Shown here piece after piece: positions 45,815 through 57,131 of a stretch of DNA of 64,000 nucleotides. How positions within the stretch are numbered: position 1 is the first letter of the stretch; each line of letters starts with the position of its first letter. The DNA lies in the NCBI GenBank assembly GCA_036971715.1, contig JAVHJL010000009.1:620001-684000 (forward strand), written 5' to 3'. Both the position numbers and the translations under genes were made by a program. The notes beneath the pieces are model-generated. The model made no database searches and had not been told where the DNA came from. It saw nothing but the letters and a program-made list of their open reading frames with translations. The stretch comes from Arthrobotrys musiformis (lineage: Eukaryota; Ascomycota; Orbiliomycetes; Orbiliales; Orbiliaceae).

Positions 45815-48247
45815 ATGGATGAAGAAAACGGCATACACCAGTTCCCCGGCGAGGACGCCGCCCTGGTTTTCACCACTCCCGCCTTCCTCAAGGCTTCTTC
45901 AGACGACCTCTTCATGAACGAATCCCCTTCTCCCAATCCCTTCTACGAAGAAACTCCCATCCGACCTCGACGATCCGCGAGGTTCAGTGGCGGCAAAACC
46001 AAGCCCCGGTCTGCCGCCACTCCTCTACACATCGCTTCTGCCTCGAGAACGAACACGGCACCCGCCAGGACCCCCTTCGATGGCATGTCCCCATTCAAAA
46101 TGGCTGACTTTGACCTCACCGAATACCTCAACATCTCCCCTGAAAAACAGATCACTCGCACTCCAGCTCCCCGACTCGCTAAGTCGCGTCTCAACCAGCT
46201 GATGGATACTGCTAAACCTACCTCCCTCGGCGACTTCGCCTTCACCACTCCAGCTCCTAGCATGAAATGGATCACCGGCAACGAGGAGAACGAATCCCCT
46301 GCCGAGGAGATGGGAATGAGAACCACCACCAAAGCTATCGATCCCAGGATCTTAGAGTTAGACGAAACTGACGATGATGAGGAGCTTGCCCCCCTTTCTA
46401 ATGTCAAGGCCCGGTCCAAGCCTTTCTCTCAACGACTCAGCGATAGGTCTAGCAAGAGGAGACGTAGCGATGGTATCGCTGCTCTCAGTGAACGAACCCC
46501 GCTCCAGGATTTGAGTGCATCCGTTCGGAGCACGGTTCAGGCCGAACAACGACCTCTCGAAACACCCCAGGAACCTTCCAGTCCTTCCGACTCTGAAGAC
46601 CTCCAGACACCTAGGGCTGTCTCTCAAAAACCAGTTGACTTCACCCCGCGTGCTTATTCAACCTGCTCCGCTCAAAGAGCAACCGCCGTCCCCAAGACAC
46701 CCAAAGCTGCCTCCCCGACAAAGCTAGTTGATGCCACCCCGCATGTTAATTCGACCGGCTTTATTCCACCAACTAGCTCCCCTCAAAAATCCCCGAGCCG
46801 CTTGCCGCTTCCCACCCGTCGAGCACGAGCTCTTAGTGACCCTCCATCGCTCCCATCACACGTCGAGAAAGCGAACAGCGGCATGACTCAATCCTTGAAT
46901 ACATCTACCTTCGCCAACCGTGGTTTGAATTTAGACACCGCCACTCCAAAAGCAGAACCAGCAGAAGTCCTATCCGAAGAGGACATGGAGTTGATGGAAT
47001 TGCCCGCCTTCCAGGGACTCCCCAAGTCGCCCATGCAGCTTCGAAAACTTGTCGTGCACACACAAGAAATCCTAGCAGCAGAGAGAAGAGCCAGAATCGA
47101 GGCAGAGAAGACAATCGAGTTCATGACGCAGGAGAGACAGTTCCTGATGTTGCAGTTGGATAATGCCAAAAAGCGTGCCGGAAGCAGAACGAGTAGTCCT
47201 CGTACTAGAGGCATGAGGCGAGACGGAGTGACTGCTACGCCGGGACGGGTCAGATTTGCAGACGAAGGGGAGGATCCATTTGAGGGTCCGGGGGTTCGCC
47301 ATGACCACATGAGTGTTATCAATCGGGAGGATCTCCCGCTGTACATGGAGATCGAAGCACTCAGGATATGCGCCATGTACGGCGGTGTTTCTCCGGGGAG
47401 AGCGGCAGAAAGACGCAAGCAATTCATCGAAGACTGGGAGAAACTGACGCCGGAAGAGCAAGCTGAGAAACGCAAGGAGGCATACCTCAAGAAGAAGAGA
47501 GAGTGGAGGGAGATATTTGCTGCCAAACAGACGTACAGAAAGGCGACGGCGCAAGAATTAAAGATCTCGGATATGTATATGAAGGAAGATCTCGTGCGCT
47601 GGAGGGCGTCGGAAGCTATCCGTAAAGAGGAAGAGCGTGTGAAGCAAGAAGAAGAGGATCGTCGCATCGCGGAGATCAGCAAGTTGTCTTATTACGACCC
47701 AGTATATGAGCAGCAGTTGGATGACGAACGGAACAGGGCGCTTGAAGAGGAAATCCTCCAGATCAGGAAACGGAAAGCGCAAGAGCAGCAAGAGCAAGAG
47801 CAGAAAGAGCGAGAGCAGAAAGAGCAAGAGCGGCAGCAGCAGCAAGAGAAACAGCAGCAACAGCAACGACAGCAGAGCGAGGCGAATCGACCCACACCCG
47901 CCACACGGCCAGCATCGAGAGCCAATTCTGCCAGCACTCATGCTAGTTCCAATACTCAATCGTCCAGACCACAGCCCGGATACAGCCGCCCAGGATCGAG
48001 TATGGCTACTCGACGGGAGGCCGCTTCGCAAACGCGTCCGGGGTCGAGTCTTCAAACTAGACCACCATCGAGCCTCCAAAATAGACCGGGGTCGAGTCTA
48101 AACACCCGTTCTGGAGCCTCGCGTCCCCAGTCGACGGTTCAACCGCGCACCCAGCCGACTCGTCCACATTCCCGCGTCCAGTCTACACGGCCCGAGTCTC
48201 GTCAGGAGGGCCCACTGCGTCAGAAGCCCGTTCGCGGGGGTAAATAG
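45815..48247 (+). CDS. Coiled-coil protein with S/T-P sites and RPGSS repeats
   Basis: Single exon, 810 residues, from the ATG after a CT-rich leader. The N-terminal half is disordered and rich in Thr-Pro/Ser-Pro sites (FTTPAFLK, ITRTPAPR, TERTPLQDL), as in cell-cycle kinase substrates. A conserved-looking helical part spans about residues 390-660 (LRKLVVHTQEILAAERRARI, LPLYMEIEALRICAMYGG, QQLDDERNRALEEEILQIRK). It is followed by a Gln/Glu-rich coil (QEQKEREQKEQERQQQQ). The tail has short repeats (TRPGSSLQTRPPSSLQNRPG) and is very basic. I cannot assign a family. The layout resembles spindle-pole or cytoskeleton-associated scaffold proteins, which is inference from composition only. Confidence 0.7.
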   Translation: MDEENGIHQFPGEDAALVFTTPAFLKASSDDLFMNESPSPNPFYEETPIRPRRSARFSGGKTKPRSAATPLHIASASRTNTAPARTPFDGMSPFKMADFDLTEYLNISPEKQITRTPAPRLAKSRLNQLMDTAKPTSLGDFAFTTPAPSMKWITGNEENESPAEEMGMRTTTKAIDPRILELDETDDDEELAPLSNVKARSKPFSQRLSDRSSKRRRSDGIAALSERTPLQDLSASVRSTVQAEQRPLETPQEPSSPSDSEDLQTPRAVSQKPVDFTPRAYSTCSAQRATAVPKTPKAASPTKLVDATPHVNSTGFIPPTSSPQKSPSRLPLPTRRARALSDPPSLPSHVEKANSGMTQSLNTSTFANRGLNLDTATPKAEPAEVLSEEDMELMELPAFQGLPKSPMQLRKLVVHTQEILAAERRARIEAEKTIEFMTQERQFLMLQLDNAKKRAGSRTSSPRTRGMRRDGVTATPGRVRFADEGEDPFEGPGVRHDHMSVINREDLPLYMEIEALRICAMYGGVSPGRAAERRKQFIEDWEKLTPEEQAEKRKEAYLKKKREWREIFAAKQTYRKATAQELKISDMYMKEDLVRWRASEAIRKEEERVKQEEEDRRIAEISKLSYYDPVYEQQLDDERNRALEEEILQIRKRKAQEQQEQEQKEREQKEQERQQQQEKQQQQQRQQSEANRPTPATRPASRANSASTHASSNTQSSRPQPGYSRPGSSMATRREAASQTRPGSSLQTRPPSSLQNRPGSSLNTRSGASRPQSTVQPRTQPTRPHSRVQSTRPESRQEGPLRQKPVRGGK

Positions 48248-48844
48248 TTACCCCAACCAACCCTACCCACCCCAAATTGACCGATTAGCATGAATGCTGC
48301 TTCTCTATGACACGACACGAAACGAACTTTTTTCTTTCTGAACTTTTAATTATTCAATACCACCGAGCTTTACGATACGCCCGGACACAAATTCTCCTAC
48401 CGCTTCAGCTTTTATAGAAATTTTAGAGGCGGCTTTCTTATTATGGTACTTTTCTTTTTCTTTTCTACTTTTTTCTTCTCTAAGAGCGCTGAGTGTTATG
48501 GCTTTTTTGTTTCCTTTGCTTCTGCCTTTCTTTCGCCGCTTCACACTACGTTAAAAAGTATTGCATTGAGGTGGCGTTTCGGGAGTCCTTTTTATTACTC
48601 TTTTTTCTGTTATTACGCCTGTACTAGTAGTGATTACTGAATTACGGTACAATATTTCCTTCTCAAGACGTTTCTTCGTAAACCCTTTTATAGAAAAGTA
48701 GAGTCGTAGATGGGACTATTTATGGTCAAGTGGGATTATGAATGATGTTGAATCCATTACGCTATCATGAAGGGTATCTGAACAATCTGGTATCTAAAAA
48801 AACAAAACTACAAAGCCCATACTCCGCCGTGTGATCCGTTTACT
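48248..48844. other. Convergent 3' region
   Basis: T-rich plus-strand 3' flank of the coiled-coil gene and the 3' flank of the peptidase gene. A Lys-rich minus-strand frame (48350-48544) arises from poly-T-rich sequence and is not called. Confidence 0.45.
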
Positions 48845-50461
48845 CTAGTACTTGGACAAGCGAGTGATTCTTTCTATATCGACGATTTCCTTGGGTGCGG
48901 GGGTTAGATTCTCGTATCCGTCGGGTGTGATCAAGACTACATCTTCGATGCGGACGCCTCCGACGTCCCAGAATTTTGCGAGGAGGGATTCGTTTACGAG
49001 GGTTTTTTCCGCGGGGTTTGTGGAGAGGTAGTCTTCGTAGAGGGGTTGGTTGAAGTATCTACGTTCGTTAGTATTTATATGATAGAGGGGAAAGGGGGGG
49101 GGCCTTACATTCCCGGTTCGACGGTGAGGGTCATGCCGGGTTTTAGGTGATTATAGACCTCGTCTCTCGTAAAAGCGTCGAATTGGTCCATACTCATTAC
49201 ATTACTTTTTTTAGAGATGAGGTCGTAGTAGAGGACATCATGCGTCTCGAGGCCGACGTGGTGCCCCAATCCGTGGGGGAAGAATACCCTCCCTATGATC
49301 TGGGAGTTTAGAATATCTGCCTTGGAACCGGTTAGGATTCCTATTCTTTGCAGACCGGTTATGGCTGCGTCCACGGCTGCGGAATGGCAGTCTCGCCATT
49401 TGATCCCGGGGCGGAGGAGGGAGAAGACGGTGGATTGCATTGTGTGGACTAGGGTGTAGATTTCCTTGGCTTCCGGGGTGAAGGTGCCTGATATTGGGAA
49501 GGTGCGGGTTACATCGCTGGCGTAGAGGGAGTACTCCGCCCCCGCGTCCAGGAGGAGGAGTTGTTTATTCGCCAGGGGTTGGTCGTTACGGACGTAATGC
49601 AGGATGGAGCAGTTACGACCCGAGCAAGCGATCGTGTCGTAGGCTAGTTTTCCGCCGCGTTTTATGGTTTCGGATATAAACTCTGCTTCGATTTCTCGTT
49701 CGGTGGTCATGGTGTCTACCAGGGCCATTATTTTTAGATGGGCGTGGGTGGAGATTTGGTTTGCGTGGCGGATTAGTTGGATTTCGTGGGGGTCTTTGAG
49801 GACGCGGGAGACGTCGAGGGCGCGCTTGAGGAGGGAGTTTGTGCAGCGGTTGTGGAGGGAGGGGGGGATGGGGGGGTATTGGTCGTGGATGATGTGGATT
49901 TTGGAGGCCGGGTGGGAGAGGGTGTAGGATTGGAGGGTGGTGGGGAGGGAGGAGGTGTAGAGGGCGGTGTCGATGTCGTGGGTCTGCAGGAGGGTCTTCG
50001 GGGTCGGCGATGGGCCGGACCTGTTCTCTACTATTAACCCCTGTTCTATATATCAATATAAAGGGGGAGAAGGGGGGTACCAGAGCTTCTCCTTCGGATC
50101 GGGCCGCAGAATCCACAACGTCAAGGTATCGCCCTCGATGTCGTACGTCACATGGGCATCCGGCAGGTCGTAGCCGGTGAGGTAGTAGAAGTAGCGCTTC
50201 TGCCGGAAGACGGCGGGCATATCGCTGTCTTCGTTATCGCGCGAGATCTCGCCGGCGAGATAGATCAGGCCGGTCTTGAGGCCCAGTGCTGCTGCCGTCC
50301 TCCTCGCATGGGATTTTGCTATTTCCCTCTGTTAGCATTGATTATGATATTGTGAATTGGGGAGAATTACCGGGGTACTTTGAAGCCAGCAGCTTGGAGG
50401 TGTCCTCGAGCTTGATGTCCAGGTGGACACTAATGTCCCTTTGTGAAGCTGTGGTCCTCAT
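48845..50461 (-). CDS. Xaa-Pro dipeptidase/aminopeptidase P (M24B)
   Basis: Four exons (50461-50371, 50318-50081, 50020-49109, 49058-48845) close to 484 residues. The N-terminal domain (GLIYLAGE, FRQKRYFYYLTGYDLPDAH) is that of aminopeptidase P. The metal-binding pita-bread domain has Asp in LLLLDAGAEY, Asp in ASDVTRTFP, His in FFPHGLGHHVG, Glu in LTVEPGIYFN and Glu in GGVRIEDVVLITPDG, a complete dinuclear (Mn/Zn) set. The enzyme would cleave peptides with proline at the second position or X-Pro dipeptides in the cytosol. The last junction restores EPGIYF. LSM7 lies 173 nt away in the opposite direction, so the two share a promoter region. Confidence 0.92.
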
Positions 50462-50634
50462 CGTGGTGATAGTTGAAGTGGTTGTCGCAAGCGAAGTTCA
50501 AGACAGCGGGAAGCTGGGGTTTTTAAACCTTCAAAATCCAGGCAGCTGTACGACACCAACCCCTCCAACCAACCTCCATCTCCAACCTCCAATCACCACC
50601 CCTTGCATCGCTATTAAACAAGAAAGGAATAGAA

Positions 50635-51213
50635 ATGGACAACAGACGCGGCTCCTACCGCCAATCTCGAGGCTCCGACCGCGGCGGCCGCGGCGGCAGA
50701 GGGAACTACTCCAACGACCGTCCCTACCGCGATAACCACCACCACCAGAACAACCGCGACGGCACAAACGACGCCTCTTCCTCCTCCCGCGGCGGTCGAG
50801 ACGGCGGTCAGCAGCAGGAGAGACCGAAGAAAGAGGCCATCTTGGATCTGGCAAAGTACATGGACAAGAGGATCATTGTCAAATTCAGCGGCGGCCGAGA
50901 AGGTATTCCCCTCCACCATCATATATTCTATACAGTAGCTAACAAACATAGTCACCGGCGCCCTCAAAGGATACGACCAATTAATGAACCTCGTCCTCGA
51001 CGACGTAAAAGAAGTCATGCGAGGTACTTCCCCTCCCCCTCCTTCACAAAAGCTCCACTAATTTTTAAAACAGACGACGACGGAAACGAACAAACAAGAG
51101 AGCTAGGCCTCGTCGTCGCCCGTGGTCCCCTACTGGTCCTGATATCCCCCGTCGACGGCACAGAACAGATCGAAAACCCCTTCGCCGCCTCCGAGCAACC
51201 TACAATACTATAA
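50635..51213 (+). CDS. LSM7: U6 snRNA-associated Sm-like protein LSM7, RGG-extended
   Basis: Three exons (50635-50902, 50952-51023, 51074-51213) close to 159 residues. The Sm1 motif region (ILDLAKYMDKRIIVKFSGGR, VTGALKGYDQLMNLVLDDV) and Sm2 region (ELGLVVARGPLLVLISPVDG) identify Lsm7. It is a subunit of the Lsm1-7 ring (mRNA decapping) and the Lsm2-8 ring (U6 snRNA). About 60 residues of Arg/Gly/Asn/His-rich sequence (RGGRGGRGNYSNDR, HHHQNNRDG) precede the Sm fold, longer than I expect for Lsm7, which is usually near 110 residues. The extension is in frame from the only upstream ATG. Confidence 0.92.
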   Translation: MDNRRGSYRQSRGSDRGGRGGRGNYSNDRPYRDNHHHQNNRDGTNDASSSSRGGRDGGQQQERPKKEAILDLAKYMDKRIIVKFSGGREGIPLHHHIFYTVANKHSHRRPQRIRPINEPRPRRRKRSHARYFPSPSFTKAPLIFKTDDDGNEQTRELGLVVARGPLLVLISPVDGTEQIENPFAASEQPTIL

Positions 51214-51759
51214 TCTACATCACATCCAGGAATTGGGAATGAAACAAGGACATCATATTTATACAAACATGTCCACTTGCTCCCTTACTATTGAGTATGG
51301 CAGCGGAAAGGAGATAAAGGGAACTAGCAGAGACCCTCTGCCAGCTGGGGGTTTACAGATAGCCCTCCACAAAAGCTTATAGATAATGAAATATATTCTA
51401 TCCCATCTCTCCAACATCTATCATCCCAAATATATTACTACTCGATTCTAGGCGATAAAGCCTTCTTGTAGCAGTTCGTAGAGAAGGTGCGGATAACTAG
51501 AAAATGGACTGAATTGTATAAAAACGAACCTGCTAAAAGTACACGAGACTCAAGCCCCCCGATCACACAGATGTATATCACAATTCCCATCGGAATTTTA
51601 AAAAAAAACGTGACAAAAGGGAAAAAAGAAACGATAAAAGCGAAAGCAAAAAGCCCACGGTAATAAAGAAAGCAATAGTATTCAGGTAGTTAACATGCCC
51701 GTATCAATAAGAAAGAAGCAAAAAAAAAAGATTAGCATGTAGAGCAAACAAACACCCCC
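51214..51759. other. Convergent 3' region
   Basis: 3' flank of LSM7 and of the PAN3 locus. It is A-rich near 51597-51735. No gene is recognised. Confidence 0.45.
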
Positions 51760-52353
51760 TCACCAGAAACCATCGTTCCCGGCGGGCCCGCTCGCGCCAA
51801 AATCGGGGGAGTTCCCGCCGCTGCTATCCCGCTGGGTAGGCCAGACCCGCCTCTTGACCCTGAGCTTCCTGCCGCTGTTTTCCGCAAACAGCTGCCCGGG
51901 GTGGCCATAGGACGCGTACTGGTCCATCCCGGCAGCAGGCATCGGATACTCTTGGAACTGCTGAGGCGGGAAGGACATCGGCCCCGGTTGTTGAAAATAC
52001 ATTGGCGGGGCTTGGGCTTGCATCGGTGGAGGTTGGATTGGCATATGTGGGGGTTGAACCAACATTGGTTGTGGAGCTTGGGCCGCCATCTGTGGAGCTT
52101 GAATGTGCATTGGCGGGGCTTGGACGTGCATGGTGGGAGGATGGTGAGAGCTATAGTAGTGGTGATCTCGGACATGCGAGGGAGTGCTCAGGTCGCCCGC
52201 GGCAGAATGGTGCGGGGGGTATGAATACGGTCGTTGTAGAACCGACCTACGATGGGGTGGCTCTGGAGTGTGCGAATACGGAACATGTTGCAAGATTGGT
52301 CGGATCGGGGCCCTTGGTGCCGATGCCGGTCTCCGAATCACATCGGAGGGGTC
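51760..52353 (-). CDS. PAN3: In-frame Pro/Gln/Met-rich extension after the PAN3 stop
   Basis: Immediately after the PAN3 TAG (52356-52354) the same frame stays open for 197 codons, to TGA 51760. It begins DPSDVIRRPASAP, then has a Pro/Met/Gln repeat (MHVQAPPMHIQAPQM, MPIQPPPMQAQAPP) and a basic end (GRKLRVKRRVWP). The frame starts right after the A-T-A-G of the stop. A 3' splice site there, paired with the last PAN3 donor at 52459, would remove the stop and fuse this segment to residue 637, giving 834 residues. Readthrough of TAG would give a similar protein. A separate gene starting at an inner Met cannot be excluded, but no promoter is evident. The clean codon pattern and repeat argue that it is translated. 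Confidence 0.5.
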   Translation of the reverse strand, partial: DPSDVIRRPASAPRAPIRPILQHVPYSHTPEPPHRRSVLQRPYSYPPHHSAAGDLSTPSHVRDHHYYSSHHPPTMHVQAPPMHIQAPQMAAQAPQPMLVQPPHMPIQPPPMQAQAPPMYFQQPGPMSFPPQQFQEYPMPAAGMDQYASYGHPGQLFAENSGRKLRVKRRVWPTQRDSSGGNSPDFGASGPAGNDGFW

Positions 52354-55105
52354 CTATCCCCTCTTCTGTAACTCAGAGAAGGACGACTCAATTACGCGTT
52401 TCAGCTAATCATAGTGTGTTAGTCGATACCCTTTTATATATATGAGTGGAGCCTCTTACTTCTCTAAAGCTGACTATCAGGCAATTTTGCTCGTCCCTGC
52501 TGACCAACATGATTCGCTCATCCGTCCCCGCATCGAGCTTGTTCAACGACGTGAGGACATGGACGAGATCGATAACCGGGTTCCCGGCCTCGTCGACCTG
52601 GTGGAAGACGTAGTCTCGGAACAACTTGATCAAATACCTATCTCCAGTCTCGCTCCAGGCCTGGTCATGAGCGAACTCGGGTCGCTCGTTGATAAACCCA
52701 AACTTGCAGAGGAGTCGGACAAGTCGACCGTTCTCCAACTCTCCGCCCAGCTGCGTTTCAAGTGTGTCGCTCTGATGCAAAGAGGAATCGAAATTCTGAA
52801 CAAGTTGGAAGGAAATCATTCCCAACAATTCATCCATGGTCCTCAAGCCTCCGCTCGCGGGCCCGTTGAAAATGTAGAGCAAGAAGTTCTTGAGCTCCGG
52901 ACTATAGGTCCTGCTAACGTAGTCCATCGACTTCTGAGCATTGAGCGCCGCGTGGGGGTTGTTGCATGCGATGGCCAAGATGACTCTTCCTACGGCGACG
53001 TAGTCTTCTTGCTGCAAGTCAAGCAAGGGCCTGCTGGCGTCGAAATTGAGGACGTCAAGGATCGAGCAGCAGTTGATACGGATTCTGTTCTTGTTCGTGA
53101 GAAGAATCTTGTTTGGTTGGATGACCCGAGCTGCCAACCCAGCTGCATGGATCGTCTTAAGAGCCGATGCCAGCTGGACAATGTAGCTCCACAACATATG
53201 CTCCGTATTCGCATTTTGCGTTTGGTTCGCGTGCTGTCGATTCTGATAGCGTGAGTTGGGTCCAAAGTGGACATCTTGAATCGTTTGAGACAGAGGAAAG
53301 TAGTCGAAAACGAAAACAATCGCTAGTCTAAGTCAGCGTTGAAAATACCACACATACGTCGCACAATTGACATACAGTTATCACCAAAGGCTCGAGTTGT
53401 GAAGGCGTCGTGGACAGTAACAACGTTCGCATTCATAACTCGCTTCCAGTGTTCGACAACTCTGATTGCCTTTTCGTTACCCAAACGGAACCCTGCAGCA
53501 CCAATCGTTAGATATATTGGCTAGATTTAAGATTCAAGCGGTGTAGTTACCTTCCAAGCGACGAAGGATGTAGTACGATCCATCCTTGTTACTTGTCGCT
53601 TTGTAAACCCAGCTTGTGTACCCAAAGGTCGGCTGCGGTGGTGCCGGGGCGTTCTTTGCCTGCGACTTCGCAACATGAAGGTCGAGAGGGACCAAGCTGT
53701 GGTAGGAGTCCACGTTTGGAAGGGTAGAGTCTGGAAAAGATCAATCAACACCAATTCTGCACTTTTGGATACGTTTTCTAGAACTTACTAGGGAGCGTCT
53801 GTAGAGAGGCCTCCGCCTTCTTCTGCAAATCTTCTCTAACACTATCTTTCAAGAAAAGGTCATGGACTGTTCTTTGGTAAGACAGGAGATTCTGCTTGTG
53901 CGGGCCAATTGGAGCATAAAGATGGTATTGAAGCTGTTACGTAATTCCAAGTCAGTATTCCAACCTACAGCTTCCCTGGGACCCTTGCCGTACCGGTTGG
54001 TAAGATTGCTGGGCGTAGTAAACCTCGCTAGGGTTATTCTGGTGAGCGTACGGGTTGACCTGAGCATGTTGTTGAGGAGGAACAGGGTTGTATTCATAGG
54101 GATTTGGCTGGAGAGGAGGCTAGAAGGAGCTTGTTAGGTGCTGGAACAATCTAGACCCGAGTCATGCCATCTGCTTACCTGGTCTAGAGCCATCCCGTCG
54201 AATGTCTGAGAGAGGTTTGGGAATGGCGGGATCTCCTGTTGCATGTAGCTGGAAGATTCCAGAAGGTCAGTCAATGATATGCCATCCAGAACCCAGGAGC
54301 TTGCCATGAACCTACCTTGATCCCTGCATCATTGGATCCATAATGTTCATTTGTGGCGCCATCACAGGATTGCTCATAGGAGGAGAAGCAGCAGCTGTAC
54401 GGTGGTAATGAAGATGGTGATGAAGAGGTTAGAAAGAATGATGGTGGAAAGAGATGAAGATGATGATGAAGAAGAAGAAGAAGAGGAAGACTCACTCAGA
54501 GCGCTCATTCTCGGAGTAAATACGGCGGCTTCCAACGCCTTTGTGCTAAGCTTGGACTGCGGGGGAGACGCCATGACAGCGTTCCCGAAGGACGGGGACT
54601 GGCCCGGGGTGAAGGAAGCGGACTCGACATTTAGCTTTCTTTTCGACCTGGAACCAAAGAACAAAACTCATATCAACATCCTTCCGGTCGAAAATATCCA
54701 CTCCACAACCGCTTGAACAGGGACGGAGAGAACGAACATATCGGCGTTAATGTGGTTTCCGGCCTGGCCTGGCGAAGCTGGGTTTTTGGACGGAGAGATG
54801 TTGCTCGTGTCGTGATTGAAGATACACCCTGTTGCCGGGGAGGTCAGAAACGTCAATCGGATCATCTTTGCAATTGGATTCGAGGTGGGATGGAAGGGAT
54901 ATCGATGGGGTATTCGATCAAGAAGCCTCGGGATGGAGGTAGTCGTCGAAGGTGGAGGTAAAGATGGAGGTGAAAGTGAGGTGAAGGAAAGGAGAAGAAG
55001 AAGAAAGGGAAGTATACCTCTGTCCTGATAGCGGCAGTAGCCGTATATGACAATGTTACGACATTGGGTTTGGTTTGCAGCTTCTAATCGAGTCTTAGTA
55101 ACCAT
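52354..55105 (-). CDS. PAN3: PAN3, pseudokinase subunit of the Pan2-Pan3 deadenylase
   Basis: Eleven exons (55105-55018, 54828-54738, 54647-54496, 54394-54316, 54248-54179, 54119-53994, 53933-53789, 53730-53551, 53492-53376, 53322-52460, 52404-52354) close to 653 residues. A CCCH zinc finger is at residues 15-35 (Cys15, Cys24, Cys31, His35; CRNIVIYGYCRYQDRGCIFN). A disordered PAM2-like region (SASFTPGQSPSF) and SYMQQEIPPF follow. The pseudokinase domain opens QPLQYHLYAPIGP and includes VFVFDYFPLSQTI and WSYIVQLASALKTIH. The C-terminal knob (RLLCKFGFINERPEF, IMLVSRDEQNCLIVSFRE, LKRVIESSFSELQ) is typical. Pan3 recruits Pan2 to poly(A)-bound PABP to trim mRNA tails. An upstream 5' exon cannot be ruled out. 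The open frame after the stop is listed separately. Confidence 0.9.
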
Positions 55106-57131
55106 CTCGAACAACCTGCCCAGCGGCAGCAGCAGAACAATAAAAAGAAGAACAATAAGAAGAAGAAGGAGATATTTCTGAATCGAATTTCAATGATACC
55201 ACCCTGCCAAAGGGGTGTGGGGAGCGGAATGACGTTCGCAAAGGTCTTAGACTTCGCATTCGCATTGGGCATTGAAAGAAGGGTTGGTGGTGGTTGTTGT
55301 GGGGGAGGAAGGGAGGAGCAGGAGGTTGTGATGCCTTTGTGGCACAGAACAGAGCAGAACGGAACAGGACCAAGTTTACGTTCACGTATACGTACCGCCT
55401 TTACCTCTTCGCGGGCTCACGCTGTTCCCATTGTACAGCCCAGCACGACCGTTCGGTGGAGGTGTTTTCAGACCAGACACGGCTGCATATAACGGAGGCG
55501 GTGAGGATGGACCTTCAGCCCGCGGGTTTAGACTTGACATTTGCCCTTGGAGGGCCGTTCGACGTCGACGGCAAGGCGAGATGTCCCCTCGGACTGGTTG
55601 ATTCGGCCGATATCTGTTCCTTTCTTTCTTTTTTTTTTATTATTTCCTTTTGCAGAATGCAATTCCACCAGGGTAAGTATGCTAAGCTAGCCAACAGCCC
55701 TTCCCGTGGTGATAGGTGATACGATCGATCGGTGAGGAAGTGGGAGATGGGTTTTTGTGTATGTGTGTATGTACGGTGCCGAACGCAGGACCTGGACTGG
55801 AGCGTTCGAGATCCGGTGTTACGACGGGTGCAACCTTTGCAAGTGCAGCAGCAGCAGCAGGAGTAGTGTACCGACGGCCTAGTGTATCGATATATATCCT
55901 AGGTCTAGGTACCGGGGTATGGATATGAAGTAGGTATGTATATATGTATCGTGTCCTTTGTATTTCGGATTGGATTGGATTGGATTGAAGTCAAGTATTA
56001 AAGCGGCGATACTAGCGGAGGCGTCAGAGACCAATGGAATGAGGATTCGAAGCAGCTTGGCCGAGTCACCGAGGACATATTGCGGAAGTTCTAATCAATC
56101 AATCGAATCGATATCATGCACCGGGGCGGTGATATTAACATATATATTAGCTTTCGGCTCCAGAATTCTCGAGTCCCGCGAAAAACCCCACACCAGCCGG
56201 GCGAGACATACATATATACTTGGAAGTCCAGTGCGTGTGTCTCTGGCACAGTCCCTACCAAAACCCTCGTGCTCCCAGCAGTAGTGTGCGCAGGGCTGTC
56301 AAACGCCGGGCGACTCGTGTGGATATCAGAACATCTCGGAGATGTTGGGCATGTCGGGGCTATATATATCGGATGTCTAGATGTGTCGATACTCCAGCGG
56401 TGGCGGTAGTGGTGGTGTTTCTGTCGATATATACAACATTCATGTACTGTCCTTCCCGGTCGTGCCCAGACCAGGTACCTTTCCTAGTACTCCTACTATA
56501 TATAGCTATAGTATACCTAAGTAAGTAGTCGACCTCGAAGAAAGACAACGGTCGTAGCTTGAGCAAGCACGCAGCTTATTATAGAAGGTGGTGCTGGTGC
56601 TGGTGCCGGTGCTCGTGGTGGTTTGTTAATTAATCAGCTTTTTTTTTTGCCTGCGATAGAATTCGGAACTTTCCCAGAGGATAATCAATATCTGGTCGGC
56701 CACACCGGGGGAATCCCACCAGACTATAATAATAATAATATCCGGGCCGGGGTTATTGGTACTAAGGACAAGGTCATGTTCATGTTCATGCACCGTACGG
56801 CAGACGATGTATATTCTATTCTACTCTATTCGACTCGATGTTTGCCCGTTTAGCTTGGCCGTGGCCATGTGCTTCTGCTAGCTGCAACATTCCCCGCTTA
56901 AACCTGCCGTCGCGTGTGTTTTTCAATTCAATTCACAAGGTCTGATCTGATATAAAGTCTTGACTTGGAGGTTCAAGATCTGGTGTATGTATAACCAAGA
57001 CTATGTGAACATACCACGTATCACACGACCTCTTATTATACGGGCCTGTGTAGTCCTGTGGGGGGAATTGGTGTAGAGCTGCGTGTTGACATCACCAACG
57101 TTATAACAACTGCAACTCCAAATTGAATATA
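55106..57131. other. Long divergent intergenic region
   Basis: Spacer between PAN3 (minus) and APC4 (plus). It has a GGATT microsatellite (55967-55987), a CAGCAG run (near 55846-55862) and a GGTGCT run (near 56589-56613). No gene is supported. Confidence 0.45.

Noticed and set aside
48350..48544. 64-codon Lys-rich minus-strand ORF
   Set aside because: Composition follows from poly-T-rich DNA on the plus strand; no promoter or family support.
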